62,418 nucleotides of DNA from an uncultured Cryomorphaceae bacterium (GTDB lineage Bacteria > Bacteroidota > Bacteroidia > Flavobacteriales > Schleiferiaceae), in assembly GCA_937129395.1 (NCBI GenBank), contig CAKZNE010000032.1:1-62418 (forward strand). Direction: 5' to 3'. Both the position numbers and the translations under genes were made by a program. The notes beneath the pieces were generated by a model, which ran no database searches, was not told the origin of the DNA, and was given only the letters and a program-made list of their open reading frames with translations. Below, in pieces: positions 44,701 through 53,098 of this stretch (the stretch's first letter is position 1; each line of letters opens with the position of its first letter).

Positions 44701-46205
44701 GTTTTTGAATCCAAATCATAGCGAACAAAACCGTAAACGGACATTTGCATCATAAGAATATGGGAACTCCTATAGTCCATTTGTAAAAAACGGGCAACTT
44801 CTTCATTGCTGAAAGTCCATTTCCCATAATAGTCTATCATTTCCTTCATTTTATAAAGGACATGTTTATCGTTAAGGCCTCTTAATTGGTCAAATCTTCT
44901 CCCTCGATAATAATTTTCAGATTCAAAAATAACAGTGCTTTCTGCTCCCAAACTAATGTTTCCAATATCCATTGAGGGCTTATCAAGGTTCCATTTTATT
45001 GTTCCAAAAGCCATTTCCAAGTTGTGGTAACTATCTGCAAAAGCTGTTCTTCCGAGACCCTCTTCATTACGGATAATAGTAAGCTCCCTTAAATTGGGAA
45101 GAAACCTCATCGCTACTTTTGGATGGTAAATACTGTCTTCTTTTAGGGAAATTTTTACCGCAACTTGGGAGCTTTCCAATTTGTCTTCGCGCAAAAGGAA
45201 ACGATCGGAACTAAAACTAACGAGTTCTTTTTCTTCGTAATTAAATTTCACTGTGGCTTTTGAGGAATCCGTTCCTCCGCCGTAAAATTTAGAGCCGATA
45301 ATGGCCAAGCCACCGAGAAAGTCGGCACCAGGAACAATATCCTTTATAAATATATCTTGATCGTAGGTGTAAAATCTAGGGAATGTTCCTTTGCCATTTC
45401 CTCCAGAACTGGTCAGTTTTTCTTCATATCTTCCTACCACGGGTACTCTCAAGAATCTTTTGGTAGTAAGGGTAACACTGTCCGCTTTAAAATCTGTTTT
45501 ACTCACATTTATGGAGAAATTATTTAGCTCTACAAATGCCGAATCCTCACTTAAACCTGTTCGTATAAAATAGGCATATCCTCCATTACCGTTAAAAACT
45601 TGTTTGTGTGGATCAAAGCTTCCTATTGTTCCTTCTATCCTTGTGCTATCATTTTTAAAATAGCCCCAAAGGTCTATGCCGTCAAAATTAAAAATGGGTT
45701 TATCCTCAAATTGAAAAGCATAATCACCGCTACCAATCTTCCATTTTATCTTTCCGTTATCGTAAAGAACATTATCGTAAAAAATTAAATAGGTGGTGGA
45801 AAGGTAGTCTGCAATTACCCTTGCTCTTTCCGCTTTTGAAGTTGTTTTCAAATCCCCTAGCCACAGGGCTAAATATTTTTCCTCTTCATTTACTTTTAGG
45901 TGGGTAATAATTTTCAAATAATTGCTCCAATCTTCAAATCTACTTAGCCTTTTTTTTAGGAAATTATTGCTGATGTCAATCACTAATTCTGCTTCTTCAT
46001 CTGAAATCCCAAAGCCATTCCAAGTTTCTGAAAACTCCAATAAAAGAGGTTCCAATTGCTCTTCTTTATCCGCTTTGGTGCCTTTTAAAAATTGCCCAAG
46101 CTCCTCCAAGTAGAGACTTCTATCAGAACTGAATTTCTTGAGTCTTTGGGCAGAAAGCGTTAATGAACTTAAGATTATGGATAATAGGAATAGTGATTTT
46201 TGCAT
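41790..46205 (-). CDS. Very large secreted protein of unknown function (1471 residues)
   Basis: A signal peptide (LFLLSIILSSLTLSAQ) is followed by a helical region to about residue 125 and then more than 1200 residues of mostly beta character. Short units recur, such as GNGGYAYF, GKGSFTN, GTGTLAHSPANLKGD, GEGTMAIGDDKGQ. This spacing looks like a repeated beta-sheet (jelly-roll or beta-taco) array, reminiscent of OstA/LptA- or AsmA-type bridges, but I cannot confirm homology. No T9SS tail and no lipobox. It lies 6 bp after prmA in a run of essential genes, which suggests a conserved cell-envelope role in this lineage. Confidence 0.8.
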   Translation of the reverse strand: MQKSLFLLSIILSSLTLSAQRLKKFSSDRSLYLEELGQFLKGTKADKEEQLEPLLLEFSETWNGFGISDEEAELVIDISNNFLKKRLSRFEDWSNYLKIITHLKVNEEEKYLALWLGDLKTTSKAERARVIADYLSTTYLIFYDNVLYDNGKIKWKIGSGDYAFQFEDKPIFNFDGIDLWGYFKNDSTRIEGTIGSFDPHKQVFNGNGGYAYFIRTGLSEDSAFVELNNFSINVSKTDFKADSVTLTTKRFLRVPVVGRYEEKLTSSGGNGKGTFPRFYTYDQDIFIKDIVPGADFLGGLAIIGSKFYGGGTDSSKATVKFNYEEKELVSFSSDRFLLREDKLESSQVAVKISLKEDSIYHPKVAMRFLPNLRELTIIRNEEGLGRTAFADSYHNLEMAFGTIKWNLDKPSMDIGNISLGAESTVIFESENYYRGRRFDQLRGLNDKHVLYKMKEMIDYYGKWTFSNEEVARFLQMDYRSSHILMMQMSVYGFVRYDLDSKTSTFKNKVVDYVNNYELKRDYDVIQFVSNQSGKSNAKLSLLDYAMQIEGINNIALSDSQKVKLFPKGNKITVYENLNFDFDGKIVAGRFSYWGNVFKFNYDAFRINMDNIDSMRFKVESFEKNSLGQRELVDCQTVLQGLTGEILIDEPNNKSGRKQYTEYPIFRSAKNSYIYYDKKSIFDGVYERSSFFVTLEPFEIDSLDNISTSGLSFDGTFTSAGIFPDMDETMKIQDDYSLGFTTETPSEGLAAYGGKGSFTNTLKLSNKGLRGDGRLDYLNSYATSEQFFFFPDSTNGNTIDYEIEERTAGTEYPHVVGKGVFLHWEPKNDVLFTTSKENKFEMFDDIGMKGTGTLAHSPANLKGDALIEFLDAESRSREFLFKNRKFSSDRLSFKVRANPTVDWGFSMSNANGNVDFNKEQGLFNLNDPASYFSFPKNGYICFMDNAKWRIPEKSIDLKKIGPEASSKMISVVTEQDSLQFVAGHSKFYLENYLLEAFKVPNIDVADASIFPDTGYVAIEEEAKMRTLKNATITANRTTQFHDFYGGVIDIYTRNKYYGNADYEYLDQDGTPWPIHFDVLRGDTGITVGTANIKAEESFYMSPYFAYYGKVYLRGDRKALDFRGHTHIESDCPTVSTDWFSFRSIIDPSNIFIDLPEIDPEDKTKNLVNGVLIDADTVRGYAAFLSQSTSAYDKEMFFTTGKLYYDEALGSYVIIDDIKFDDPESKGNYLYFNNTDCLMHGEGTMAIGDDKGQMEIGSWGNIDYDLSTDEMTLDIVMGLDFHFSSDLQKAIAAAINSSASADGANLGRQAFKVSADELLEEKEKKKFFESIENYGAPEKLPDAYQRTILLTDVKLKWVPDAISFIATDDIGVGGFGKYPVNKKVKTVMEIKRKRRGNEVRLYIEVDANTFFYFEYKRNQLTLYSSDEEVMTKLKETDIKERRKEVKGMPPFLYGIGTKGKMNRFLNSMEDYDK

Positions 46206-46211
46206 AGGAGT

Positions 46212-47051
46212 TTAGGCGATTTTTCGATAATGGCAAGCTAGCCAGCGGTCTTCTCCAGTTTTCCTTACGAGTTCCATTTTATGGTGCAACGCTTCGTCAT
46301 TTAAAAGGTCAAAATCTACTTCGAAAAAACCACTTAGTATTAATTCTCCACCCACAGATAACGTATCAATATAGGTTTTCATATCTTCTAATAATACATT
46401 TCTATTGATGTTTGCAAGGACTACATCGAAGGACAAGTTTTTCAAGGAATCTGCATCACCATGGAGGGCTTTAACTTTATGGCAATTATTTTTTTCGGCG
46501 TTTTCCACAGTGTTTTCTACAGCCCACTCAAAATTATCAATGGCCAATATTTCACTAGCATTTTGGATTTCCGCAAGAATTGCCAGAACACCTGTTCCTG
46601 TTCCCATATCCAACACTTTTTTCCCTTGCATCTCCATTTGGAGAATCAATCGAGACATTAACCTTGTTGTTTGGTGATGACCTGTACCGAATGACATTTT
46701 TGGTTCAATAATTATTTCAATAGGATAATCCGGTTTTGAAGAATGAAATGGAGCGCGAATATAAATTTGTCCATCTAGGTCGATTGGCTCATAATTCGTT
46801 TCCCATTCTTCATTCCAATTTTTATTTTCCAGTTTATCCAATTCGTATTCAATCTTAAAATCTGGAGAATTCATAATCGCCAATTCCTTCATCCTTTTTT
46901 CGTCAAACTCGTCTTCCAGAATATAGGCTTTCAATCCTTCTGGCGTTTCTTCAAAAGAATCATAACCTTCTACATCCAGGGTTGCCAATAATATATCACG
47001 TCCTGGATCGGCTGGTTCTATTGTAAATTCAATTAGCAAATAAGGCTTCAT
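46212..47051 (-). CDS. prmA: Ribosomal protein L11 methyltransferase
   Basis: SAM-dependent methyltransferase of 279 residues. SAM motif I VLDMGTGTGVLAILAE, motif with acidic residue AIDNFEWAVENT, and VLANINRNVLLED. Upstream FGTGHHQTTRLM is diagnostic of PrmA. Co-directional with tpiA (23-bp gap). Confidence 0.93.
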   Translation of the reverse strand: MKPYLLIEFTIEPADPGRDILLATLDVEGYDSFEETPEGLKAYILEDEFDEKRMKELAIMNSPDFKIEYELDKLENKNWNEEWETNYEPIDLDGQIYIRAPFHSSKPDYPIEIIIEPKMSFGTGHHQTTRLMSRLILQMEMQGKKVLDMGTGTGVLAILAEIQNASEILAIDNFEWAVENTVENAEKNNCHKVKALHGDADSLKNLSFDVVLANINRNVLLEDMKTYIDTLSVGGELILSGFFEVDFDLLNDEALHHKMELVRKTGEDRWLACHYRKIA

Positions 47052-47074
47052 GTTTGGCTTTTTTTAAATACTAA

Positions 47075-47857
47075 TTATCGTAAAACTTCTTTTCCTATTC
47101 GGATTAATTCATTGAAGGATTCTGCCTTTAGGCTAGCGCCTCCAATAAGGCCACCATCAACATCTGGCTGCCCAAAAAGCTCGCGTGCATTGTCTGGTTT
47201 TACAGATCCGCCATATAAAATACTGATATCCATGGCTATGGCAGAATTGAAATTCTTAGCCAAAAGATTCCGAATAAAACCGTGCATTTCTTGTGCTTGT
47301 TCCGGGCTTGCAGTTTCTCCTGTTCCTATGGCCCAAACGGGTTCGTATGCCACCACCACTTGTTGGATTTCTGTACGATGGATTCCTTTTAAACCTTCAT
47401 TTATTTGCTCGGCTACGACTTCTTTAAATTTTCCATTTTTCCGGTCTTCCAACATTTCGCCAACACAGAATATGGGTACCAATCCTTTTTCGATTGCCTT
47501 TTTCACTTTAAGGTTTACAAGTTCATTTGTATCGCCAAAAAATTGACGCCTTTCTGAATGGCCAAGGATTACGGCTTCTACTCCAACATTTTTAACCATT
47601 GTAGCGCTAATTTCACCAGTAAAGGCTCCACCATCTTGTTCGCTGCAATTTTGCGCAGCAATACTAAGTCTTCTATTTTCTGAAGTAATTTTTGATGCTT
47701 CTTGAAGGTAAATTGCTGGTGGGGCGATAATCACCTCCGTATCATGGAGGTGTAAATCTTGTCCTTTGCAAAAATCAGCAACTTCCTTAACTAGGAGAAT
47801 GGCTTCCGCATGCTCCATATTCATTTTCCAATTTCCTGCTATTATTTTTTTTGCCAT
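47075..47857 (-). CDS. tpiA: Triosephosphate isomerase
   Basis: Glycolytic/gluconeogenic isomerase of 260 residues. AGNWKMN with substrate Lys, GHSERR with catalytic His, AYEPVWAIGTG with catalytic Glu, and YGGSVKPDN phosphate loop. It belongs to the run ABC permease - tpiA - prmA and lacks the palindrome found before pfkA-gapA, so only part of glycolysis is tied to that motif here. Confidence 0.97.
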   Translation of the reverse strand: MAKKIIAGNWKMNMEHAEAILLVKEVADFCKGQDLHLHDTEVIIAPPAIYLQEASKITSENRRLSIAAQNCSEQDGGAFTGEISATMVKNVGVEAVILGHSERRQFFGDTNELVNLKVKKAIEKGLVPIFCVGEMLEDRKNGKFKEVVAEQINEGLKGIHRTEIQQVVVAYEPVWAIGTGETASPEQAQEMHGFIRNLLAKNFNSAIAMDISILYGGSVKPDNARELFGQPDVDGGLIGGASLKAESFNELIRIGKEVLR

Positions 47858-47868
47858 AGAATCTGTTT

Positions 47869-48942
47869 TTAAACACGCACCCTTGGATCAAGAAGAGCGT
47901 ATAATATATCCACTAAAATATTTATAAGTACAAAGGTAAAACCTATTATCAGTACCGCACCCATTACAACTGGTAAATCCAATTGATTTAATGCTTCAAC
48001 AATTTGTTTTCCCAATCCGTTCCATCCAAAAATAAATTCAACAAAAACGGCACCGGCCAACATGGAAGCAAACCAACCTGATGCGGCGGTTATTACCGGG
48101 TTTAGGGCATTTCTTAGGGCATGTTTGCGAACAATAGAACTACCTTTTAATCCTTTAGCTCTTGCCGTTCGAATATAATCCTGATTGAGCTCTTCCAACA
48201 AACTACCACGAGTAAGTTGAATAATTACACCTAAAGGCCGAATCCCTAAAGTAAGTGCTGGTAAAATTAAATTCTTAAGCCGAAGATGAACCCCCTCCCC
48301 CATATCATCAACATAATACAGACTCCCAGACATATTCAAATGAGTGTATTCCGAAAGGATGTATCCAAAAAGCCAAGCAATTAATATCGCAGAAAAGAAA
48401 CTTGGAACCGACATTCCTAAAGTTCCGATTAGGGTTATCATTTTATCCCAAATACTGTCCTTTGTTAAAGCGGCCACTACCCCAAAAAAGACACCCAAAA
48501 TCATGGCAATAACAATGCTTCCAATTGCCAGAACTACTGTGTTGGGTAAGGTTTCGGCGATAATGGAGCTCACATTTTTTCCTTGAGATTTAAAGGATTG
48601 CCTTAAATAGGGCCATTTTAGAGCAATGGTAAAATTGTTTGAATCCCACAGTTTTTTATGATCTGAGTTTTGCAGGCTTTGGTAAGTATAGTGTTCGGTT
48701 TTTTTTGAATGCCAAGAAACTGGGCTTAAATCATTTAGGTAATATCCATATTGAACCAAAACAGGTTGATCAAAACCGTATTTCTTTTTAATGGCCTCCA
48801 GCTGTTCAGAGTCTTCCCTTTTGTCTAACATCATCTGCGCTGGGTCGCCAGGAAGAATGGTGAAAAGGAAAAATACTGCTGTTATAACACCGAACATTAC
48901 TAGGATGCTGTACCCAATTTTATTTAAGAGGTAGGAGACCAA
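47869..48942 (-). CDS. ABC transporter permease (DppB/OppB-type)
   Basis: 357 residues, about six membrane segments. N-terminal LNKIGYSILVMFGVITAVFF and the periplasmic LPGDPAQMM are the OppB/DppB hallmarks; EAA-like loop LEELNQDYIRTARAKGL. The start is TTG, 1 bp after the stop of the DoxX gene. No ATPase or binding-protein gene is adjacent; the peptide transporter is incomplete in the window. Confidence 0.9.
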   Translation of the reverse strand: MVSYLLNKIGYSILVMFGVITAVFFLFTILPGDPAQMMLDKREDSEQLEAIKKKYGFDQPVLVQYGYYLNDLSPVSWHSKKTEHYTYQSLQNSDHKKLWDSNNFTIALKWPYLRQSFKSQGKNVSSIIAETLPNTVVLAIGSIVIAMILGVFFGVVAALTKDSIWDKMITLIGTLGMSVPSFFSAILIAWLFGYILSEYTHLNMSGSLYYVDDMGEGVHLRLKNLILPALTLGIRPLGVIIQLTRGSLLEELNQDYIRTARAKGLKGSSIVRKHALRNALNPVITAASGWFASMLAGAVFVEFIFGWNGLGKQIVEALNQLDLPVVMGAVLIIGFTFVLINILVDILYALLDPRVRV

Positions 48943-48943
48943 A

Positions 48944-50092
48944 CTAGTCCAAGTATTTTAGCATCACCTCTTTGTAATCTGGCAAGTCATTAAAATGCCA
49001 TTTTTTAATTATCACCCCTTTTTTAAGCAATACAATCCCTGGGTTTGCTCTAACTATTGTTTTTAATGTTGTGGCATCCATGGTTGCATAAGGGAATGCC
49101 GCTTGTACATCATGTCGAAAGGCATCTACCTGTTCATCAAGGGAAGCGCTTAAACCAATAAACGGTTTTTTAGCTTTTTCAGCCTCGGCTGCAAATTTGT
49201 TTATTTTTTCAAAGGCCCCTTTATCTGCTTTCGAAATATCATAGCTCATCACCAGGAATACTTCCTCTGCATTAAGCACATTTTCCGTTTCATCTCTACC
49301 TTCAAATAGAATTACAAAATCGTGGATGGGAGGTGTATATCCCTCCGTTACCAAAACAGATTCAGATTCTCCTTTTTTGATTTCCCAATCTTTTTTCTCC
49401 CACCATTTTTCTGCTGTATATTCATTGGAATTCACCTTTTTCTCCTCACCCGTTACAGAATTAATCATTTTGTAAACGGTCATATATTCAGGTGCTTCTA
49501 AGCCCAGTTCTTCGGCCTCCTTCATTCCTTCAATTATACTTTTCCCTTCTGCATAAGCTCTAAAATCCTTAAGTGGCAAGTGGTTTAAAACGTGATGCGC
49601 TAAAAAAGAACAGGCCAAAATAGCAATCCCTAAAACCAAGGAAGAAGCTTTGGTACTTAAAACTGGTTTAATATACTTCTGATTAAAAAAGATGATGAAA
49701 ATCAAAATACTTAATATCACATCTTTTCCAAATGACTCCCATGGAACTAAAGGAATAGCATCTCCAAAACATCCACAGTCTGTTACTTTATCAAAATAGG
49801 CAGAATAAAAAGTGAGGAAAGTGAAAAACAAAATCATCAATAACAAAAGCCAATTTGTAATTTTTTTCCAAAACCCGAGCAATAAGCTCAATCCTAAAAC
49901 CACCTCCAAAATCACAATAAAAACCGCCATGGGAAGTACTAATGGCATCATAAATGGGATGTCTAAAACATCTTGTGCGAAGTAATCGTGTAGTTTAAAA
50001 CTAAAACCTACAGGATCATTTAATTTAATAAGGCCTGAGAAAATGAAAAGGGCTCCAACCAAGATTCTGGAGAGCTGAGTAATGAATTTCAT
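48944..50092 (-). CDS. DoxX-like membrane protein (BT_3928 family)
   Basis: 382 residues from the ATG at 50092; two TTG/CTT codons further upstream are not needed. The N-terminal DoxX-like domain (MKFITQLSRILVGALFIFSG, LNDPVGFSFKLHDYF) has about four membrane helices, with CGCFGD in a loop. The C-terminal half is soluble and carries a thioredoxin-like region without a CxxC pair (PFIGLSASLDEQ, GIVLLKKGVIIKKW). It heads the operon DoxX - permease - tpiA - prmA. The Cys-containing loop suggests a redox role (inference). Confidence 0.85.
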   Translation of the reverse strand: MKFITQLSRILVGALFIFSGLIKLNDPVGFSFKLHDYFAQDVLDIPFMMPLVLPMAVFIVILEVVLGLSLLLGFWKKITNWLLLLMILFFTFLTFYSAYFDKVTDCGCFGDAIPLVPWESFGKDVILSILIFIIFFNQKYIKPVLSTKASSLVLGIAILACSFLAHHVLNHLPLKDFRAYAEGKSIIEGMKEAEELGLEAPEYMTVYKMINSVTGEEKKVNSNEYTAEKWWEKKDWEIKKGESESVLVTEGYTPPIHDFVILFEGRDETENVLNAEEVFLVMSYDISKADKGAFEKINKFAAEAEKAKKPFIGLSASLDEQVDAFRHDVQAAFPYATMDATTLKTIVRANPGIVLLKKGVIIKKWHFNDLPDYKEVMLKYLD

Positions 50093-50290
50093 AAGCAAGA
50101 AATAGTTTTGATTTTCGAAAATACTAATTTGTTCAAAGCGTGTAGCAAGCTATCAATTATTATTCCCTATTGGGCCTTAATCCCTACAAATAATCATCGG
50201 TTGAAAAACTGTTTGGTGGCTAAAAAAAACTGCTCTTTTAGAATTAGATTAAGGGCGCCTGGATAAAAATATCGGATTGAACCTCAAGTC

Positions 50291-50833
50291 CTAATTCTGT
50301 TCTTCCATTTGAATTAAAGCGAAAACGGAATAATTCACCATATCAAAGTAATTGGCATCAATTCCTTCAGAAACAATGGTTTTACCCTTATTGTCTTCAA
50401 TTTGTTTGATTCGCAAGAGCTTTTGCAAGATCAAATCTGTAAAACTGCTTATGCGCATATCTCTCCAAGCTTCACCATAATCATGGTTTTTCTTTTCCAT
50501 CAATGCCTTGGATTGCGCAGTGAATTTATCATAAGCAATCATCGCTTCACTATCACTCAAATCAGGTTGATCCGCAACCCCTAGCTCCAAATTTATCAAG
50601 GCAATAAGAGAATAATTTAATATCCCGATAAATTCTCCTTGCAGATCATCGGCTACCAATTGAGTTCCCTTCATTTCAATACTTCGAAGCCTTTGCGCTT
50701 TAATAAATATCTGATCGGTTAAGGACGGAAGTCTTAAAATCCTCCATGCCGGACCATAATCTTTCATTTTATTCTCAAAAAGTTGACGACATTGGTTAAT
50801 TACGGAATCGTATTGCTCTGAAGTATTCTGCAT
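50291..50833 (-). CDS. DUF1599 protein (tandem-repeat)
   Basis: 180 residues made of two homologous halves: FENKMKDYGPAWRILRLPSLTDQIFIKAQRLRSIE and MEKKNHDYGEAWRDMRISSFTDLILQKLLRIKQIE are clearly related (quoted in parts: KDYGPAW / HDYGEAW; SLTDQI / SFTDLI). Conserved Bacteroidota gene divergent from folP; function unknown. A nucleotide-pyrophosphohydrolase-like all-alpha fold is plausible but not shown. Confidence 0.85.
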   Translation of the reverse strand: MQNTSEQYDSVINQCRQLFENKMKDYGPAWRILRLPSLTDQIFIKAQRLRSIEMKGTQLVADDLQGEFIGILNYSLIALINLELGVADQPDLSDSEAMIAYDKFTAQSKALMEKKNHDYGEAWRDMRISSFTDLILQKLLRIKQIEDNKGKTIVSEGIDANYFDMVNYSVFALIQMEEQN

Positions 50834-50877
50834 TTAATAGTTTAGCTGATTATGAATAAAATCCAAGGATCTCACCT

Positions 50878-51759
50878 ATGAAGATAGGCTCAAAAACAGT
50901 TGCGAAAGATAGTATTTTTTGGCCTAAACCCAGTGTTAATATAAAGGGCTCAATTTATAATTTCAAAGACCCTTTAATCATGGGGATTTTAAATATTACC
51001 CCAGATTCCTTCTACGATGGTGGTAGGTATGAAGAGGCAGGAAGTATTTTTCAACAGATGAAAAAAATGGTAAACGAAGGTGCTGATATTATTGATATTG
51101 GTGCTTCCTCTTCCCGTCCTGGAGCTGCTGTTATTTCTTCAAAAGAAGAAATGGCTCGTTTAAGTCCGGCTCTCAAAATGCTCAAGGAAAATTTCCCTGA
51201 AACGATTATTTCCGTAGATAGTTATTATTCTGAAACAGCAAAAGCTGCGGCGGATTTAGGAACAGATATGATCAATGATATTTCAGGTGGTAGTTTGGAT
51301 CCTTTGATGGCGGAAACTATGGCTAAACTTGGACTTCCATACGTAATGATGCATATGCAAGGCAATCCTCAAAACATGCAGCAATCTCCTAAATACAAGA
51401 ATCTAATTGCCGAAATCTGTTATTATTTCAGTGAAAAAATAAAAGCTTTTGAAGATGCAGGAGTGAATGATATTATTTTGGACCCTGGCTTTGGATTTGG
51501 AAAAACTTTGGAGCATAATTATAAATTATTGGCCCAATTAGAGGAGTTCCTCATCTTCCAAAAGCCAATTTTAGCGGGAATAAGCCGCAAATCAATGATA
51601 TACAAACTGCTGGAATCGACACCCGAAGAAGCCTTGATTGGAAGTACAGTAGCAAATACATTGGCCTTAACCAAAGGAGCTCACATTTTGCGGGTTCATG
51701 ATGTGAAGGCGGCCAAAGAAGCTTCTAAAATTGTTACTTTCACACAAAATTTGAATTAA
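50878..51759 (+). CDS. folP: Dihydropteroate synthase
   Basis: Folate enzyme joining p-aminobenzoate and dihydropterin pyrophosphate; 293 residues, TIM barrel. MGILNITPDSFYDGG, IDIGASSSRPGA, DMINDISGG, YVMMHMQGNPQNMQ, LDPGFGFGKT and GISRKSMI mark the substrate sites. The last base of its stop is the first base of the cdaA ATG. Confidence 0.96.
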   Translation: MKIGSKTVAKDSIFWPKPSVNIKGSIYNFKDPLIMGILNITPDSFYDGGRYEEAGSIFQQMKKMVNEGADIIDIGASSSRPGAAVISSKEEMARLSPALKMLKENFPETIISVDSYYSETAKAAADLGTDMINDISGGSLDPLMAETMAKLGLPYVMMHMQGNPQNMQQSPKYKNLIAEICYYFSEKIKAFEDAGVNDIILDPGFGFGKTLEHNYKLLAQLEEFLIFQKPILAGISRKSMIYKLLESTPEEALIGSTVANTLALTKGAHILRVHDVKAAKEASKIVTFTQNLN

Positions 51760-52532
51760 TGCCCTTTCTGGATTTTGGCTTTTTAGACCTCATCGACATT
51801 TTATTAGTGGCCTTTTTACTTTATCAGGTTTATAGATTGGTTAAGGGAACAGTAGCTATTAATATTTTTATCGGTGTTGCAGCCATTTATCTGTTGTGGA
51901 AACTAGTTGAAGCTCTTCAAATGGAGCTCCTCAGTGAAATTTTAGGCCAATTTATTGGGGTTGGAGTCCTGGCCTTAGTGATTGTTTTTCAGCAAGAAAT
52001 CCGAAAATTTTTGCTGGTTTTAGGATCTACGAATTTCAGTAATGGTCAAAAAATATTTCGCCAATTAAATTGGTTCAAAACAGAAGAAGAGGACCTTCAT
52101 AATTTTGACGCCGTTTATTCGGCAGTAGAAAATTTATCCAACACGAAAACGGGTGCTATTATAGTGATGGAGCGAAAAACTCAGCTTGGCTCTTTTAGCG
52201 AAACAGGTACAATTATCAATGCGGTACTGAGTTCTCAACTTTTGGAGTCTATCTTTTTTAAGAATTCTACCCTCCATGATGGTGCTGTAATTTTAAGTGG
52301 AAATAGAATCGTAGCGGCAGGCGCCATTTTACCGGTAACTGAAAAAACAATTCCAATGCGCTTTGGATTAAGACATAGAGCAGCCATTGGGGCAACAGAA
52401 AAATCGGACGCTGTGGTTTTGGTTGTTTCGGAAGAAACAGGTGATATCTCCATTGCAGTGGATGAAGTTTTCCAAAATAAGGTGAGGCTTTCCGAACTAA
52501 AAGCTATATTGCACAAACATTTTGCAGAGTAG
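51759..52532 (+). CDS. cdaA: Membrane diadenylate cyclase
   Basis: Makes the second messenger c-di-AMP from two ATP. 257 residues: three N-terminal membrane helices (about 8-85) then a DAC/DisA_N domain with the two catalytic motifs LHDGAVIL and RHRAAIG. Overlaps the folP stop by one base, a common Bacteroidota pairing. No CdaR partner is adjacent. Confidence 0.94.
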   Translation: MPFLDFGFLDLIDILLVAFLLYQVYRLVKGTVAINIFIGVAAIYLLWKLVEALQMELLSEILGQFIGVGVLALVIVFQQEIRKFLLVLGSTNFSNGQKIFRQLNWFKTEEEDLHNFDAVYSAVENLSNTKTGAIIVMERKTQLGSFSETGTIINAVLSSQLLESIFFKNSTLHDGAVILSGNRIVAAGAILPVTEKTIPMRFGLRHRAAIGATEKSDAVVLVVSEETGDISIAVDEVFQNKVRLSELKAILHKHFAE

Positions 52533-52687
52533 CTCACTTTCTTATTCAATATTCTAAGCCTTTTTAGCGTTGATCTTTAGATAAGAAGTTTTCTTACCCT
52601 CGAAATTAAAATCGCCCCTAAATTACGCTATACTATTTCCATCCCGTTTGGTTTTAAAAACCATTGGGATATTTTATTGCCTAACTA

Positions 52688-52702
52688 ACAGCAGTTTGCT
52701 GT
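52688..52702. repeat. Short inverted repeat upstream of the receiver-domain gene
   Basis: ACAGCA GTT TGCTGT, perfect 6-bp arms, 21 bp before the TTG start. It may be a small operator or chance; the remainder of the 190-bp gap shows nothing I recognise. Confidence 0.35.
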
Positions 52703-52723
52703 GACCAAAACAGAAGAATAAAT

Positions 52724-53098
52724 TTGAAACAAAAACTTTTAAGTGGAAAAAGAGTACTCTTGGTAGAAGATGATGAAGTAAACCAAATGTTACTTAAATT
52801 AATGATTGAGGATCAAGGTGGAGAGTTCATACTGGAATCAGATATGGAAAAAGCCTTTGAAAAAATGCTAGGGGATCAGTTTGATTTGATTTTCTTAGAT
52901 GCCCAAATTGAAGGTACTAATGCTCTTCAGTTTACAAAAGAATTAAGTTCTAATAAAGAGCTAAAAGCGCCAATTATTGGAATGAGTAGTGTTGATCTTA
53001 GCGGCAGAGGAATTTACAATGGCCTTAGCCAGGTAATTCGCAAGCCCGTTGATTATTCAAAATTAAAATACGCGGTTCAGAAACTTGAATTAACGTAA
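52724..53098 (+). CDS. Stand-alone response-regulator receiver domain
   Basis: 124 residues, a single CheY-like domain with no output domain. Acidic pair VEDDE, phospho-acceptor Asp in IFLDAQIEG, Ser in GMSS (Thr/Ser position) and the conserved Lys in IRKPVD are all present, so phosphorylation is possible. Start is TTG: no in-frame ATG exists before the acidic pair, and a later ATG would destroy the domain. Its 3' end overlaps comEC by 22 bp in convergent orientation. The cognate kinase is not nearby. Confidence 0.85.
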   Translation: MKQKLLSGKRVLLVEDDEVNQMLLKLMIEDQGGEFILESDMEKAFEKMLGDQFDLIFLDAQIEGTNALQFTKELSSNKELKAPIIGMSSVDLSGRGIYNGLSQVIRKPVDYSKLKYAVQKLELT

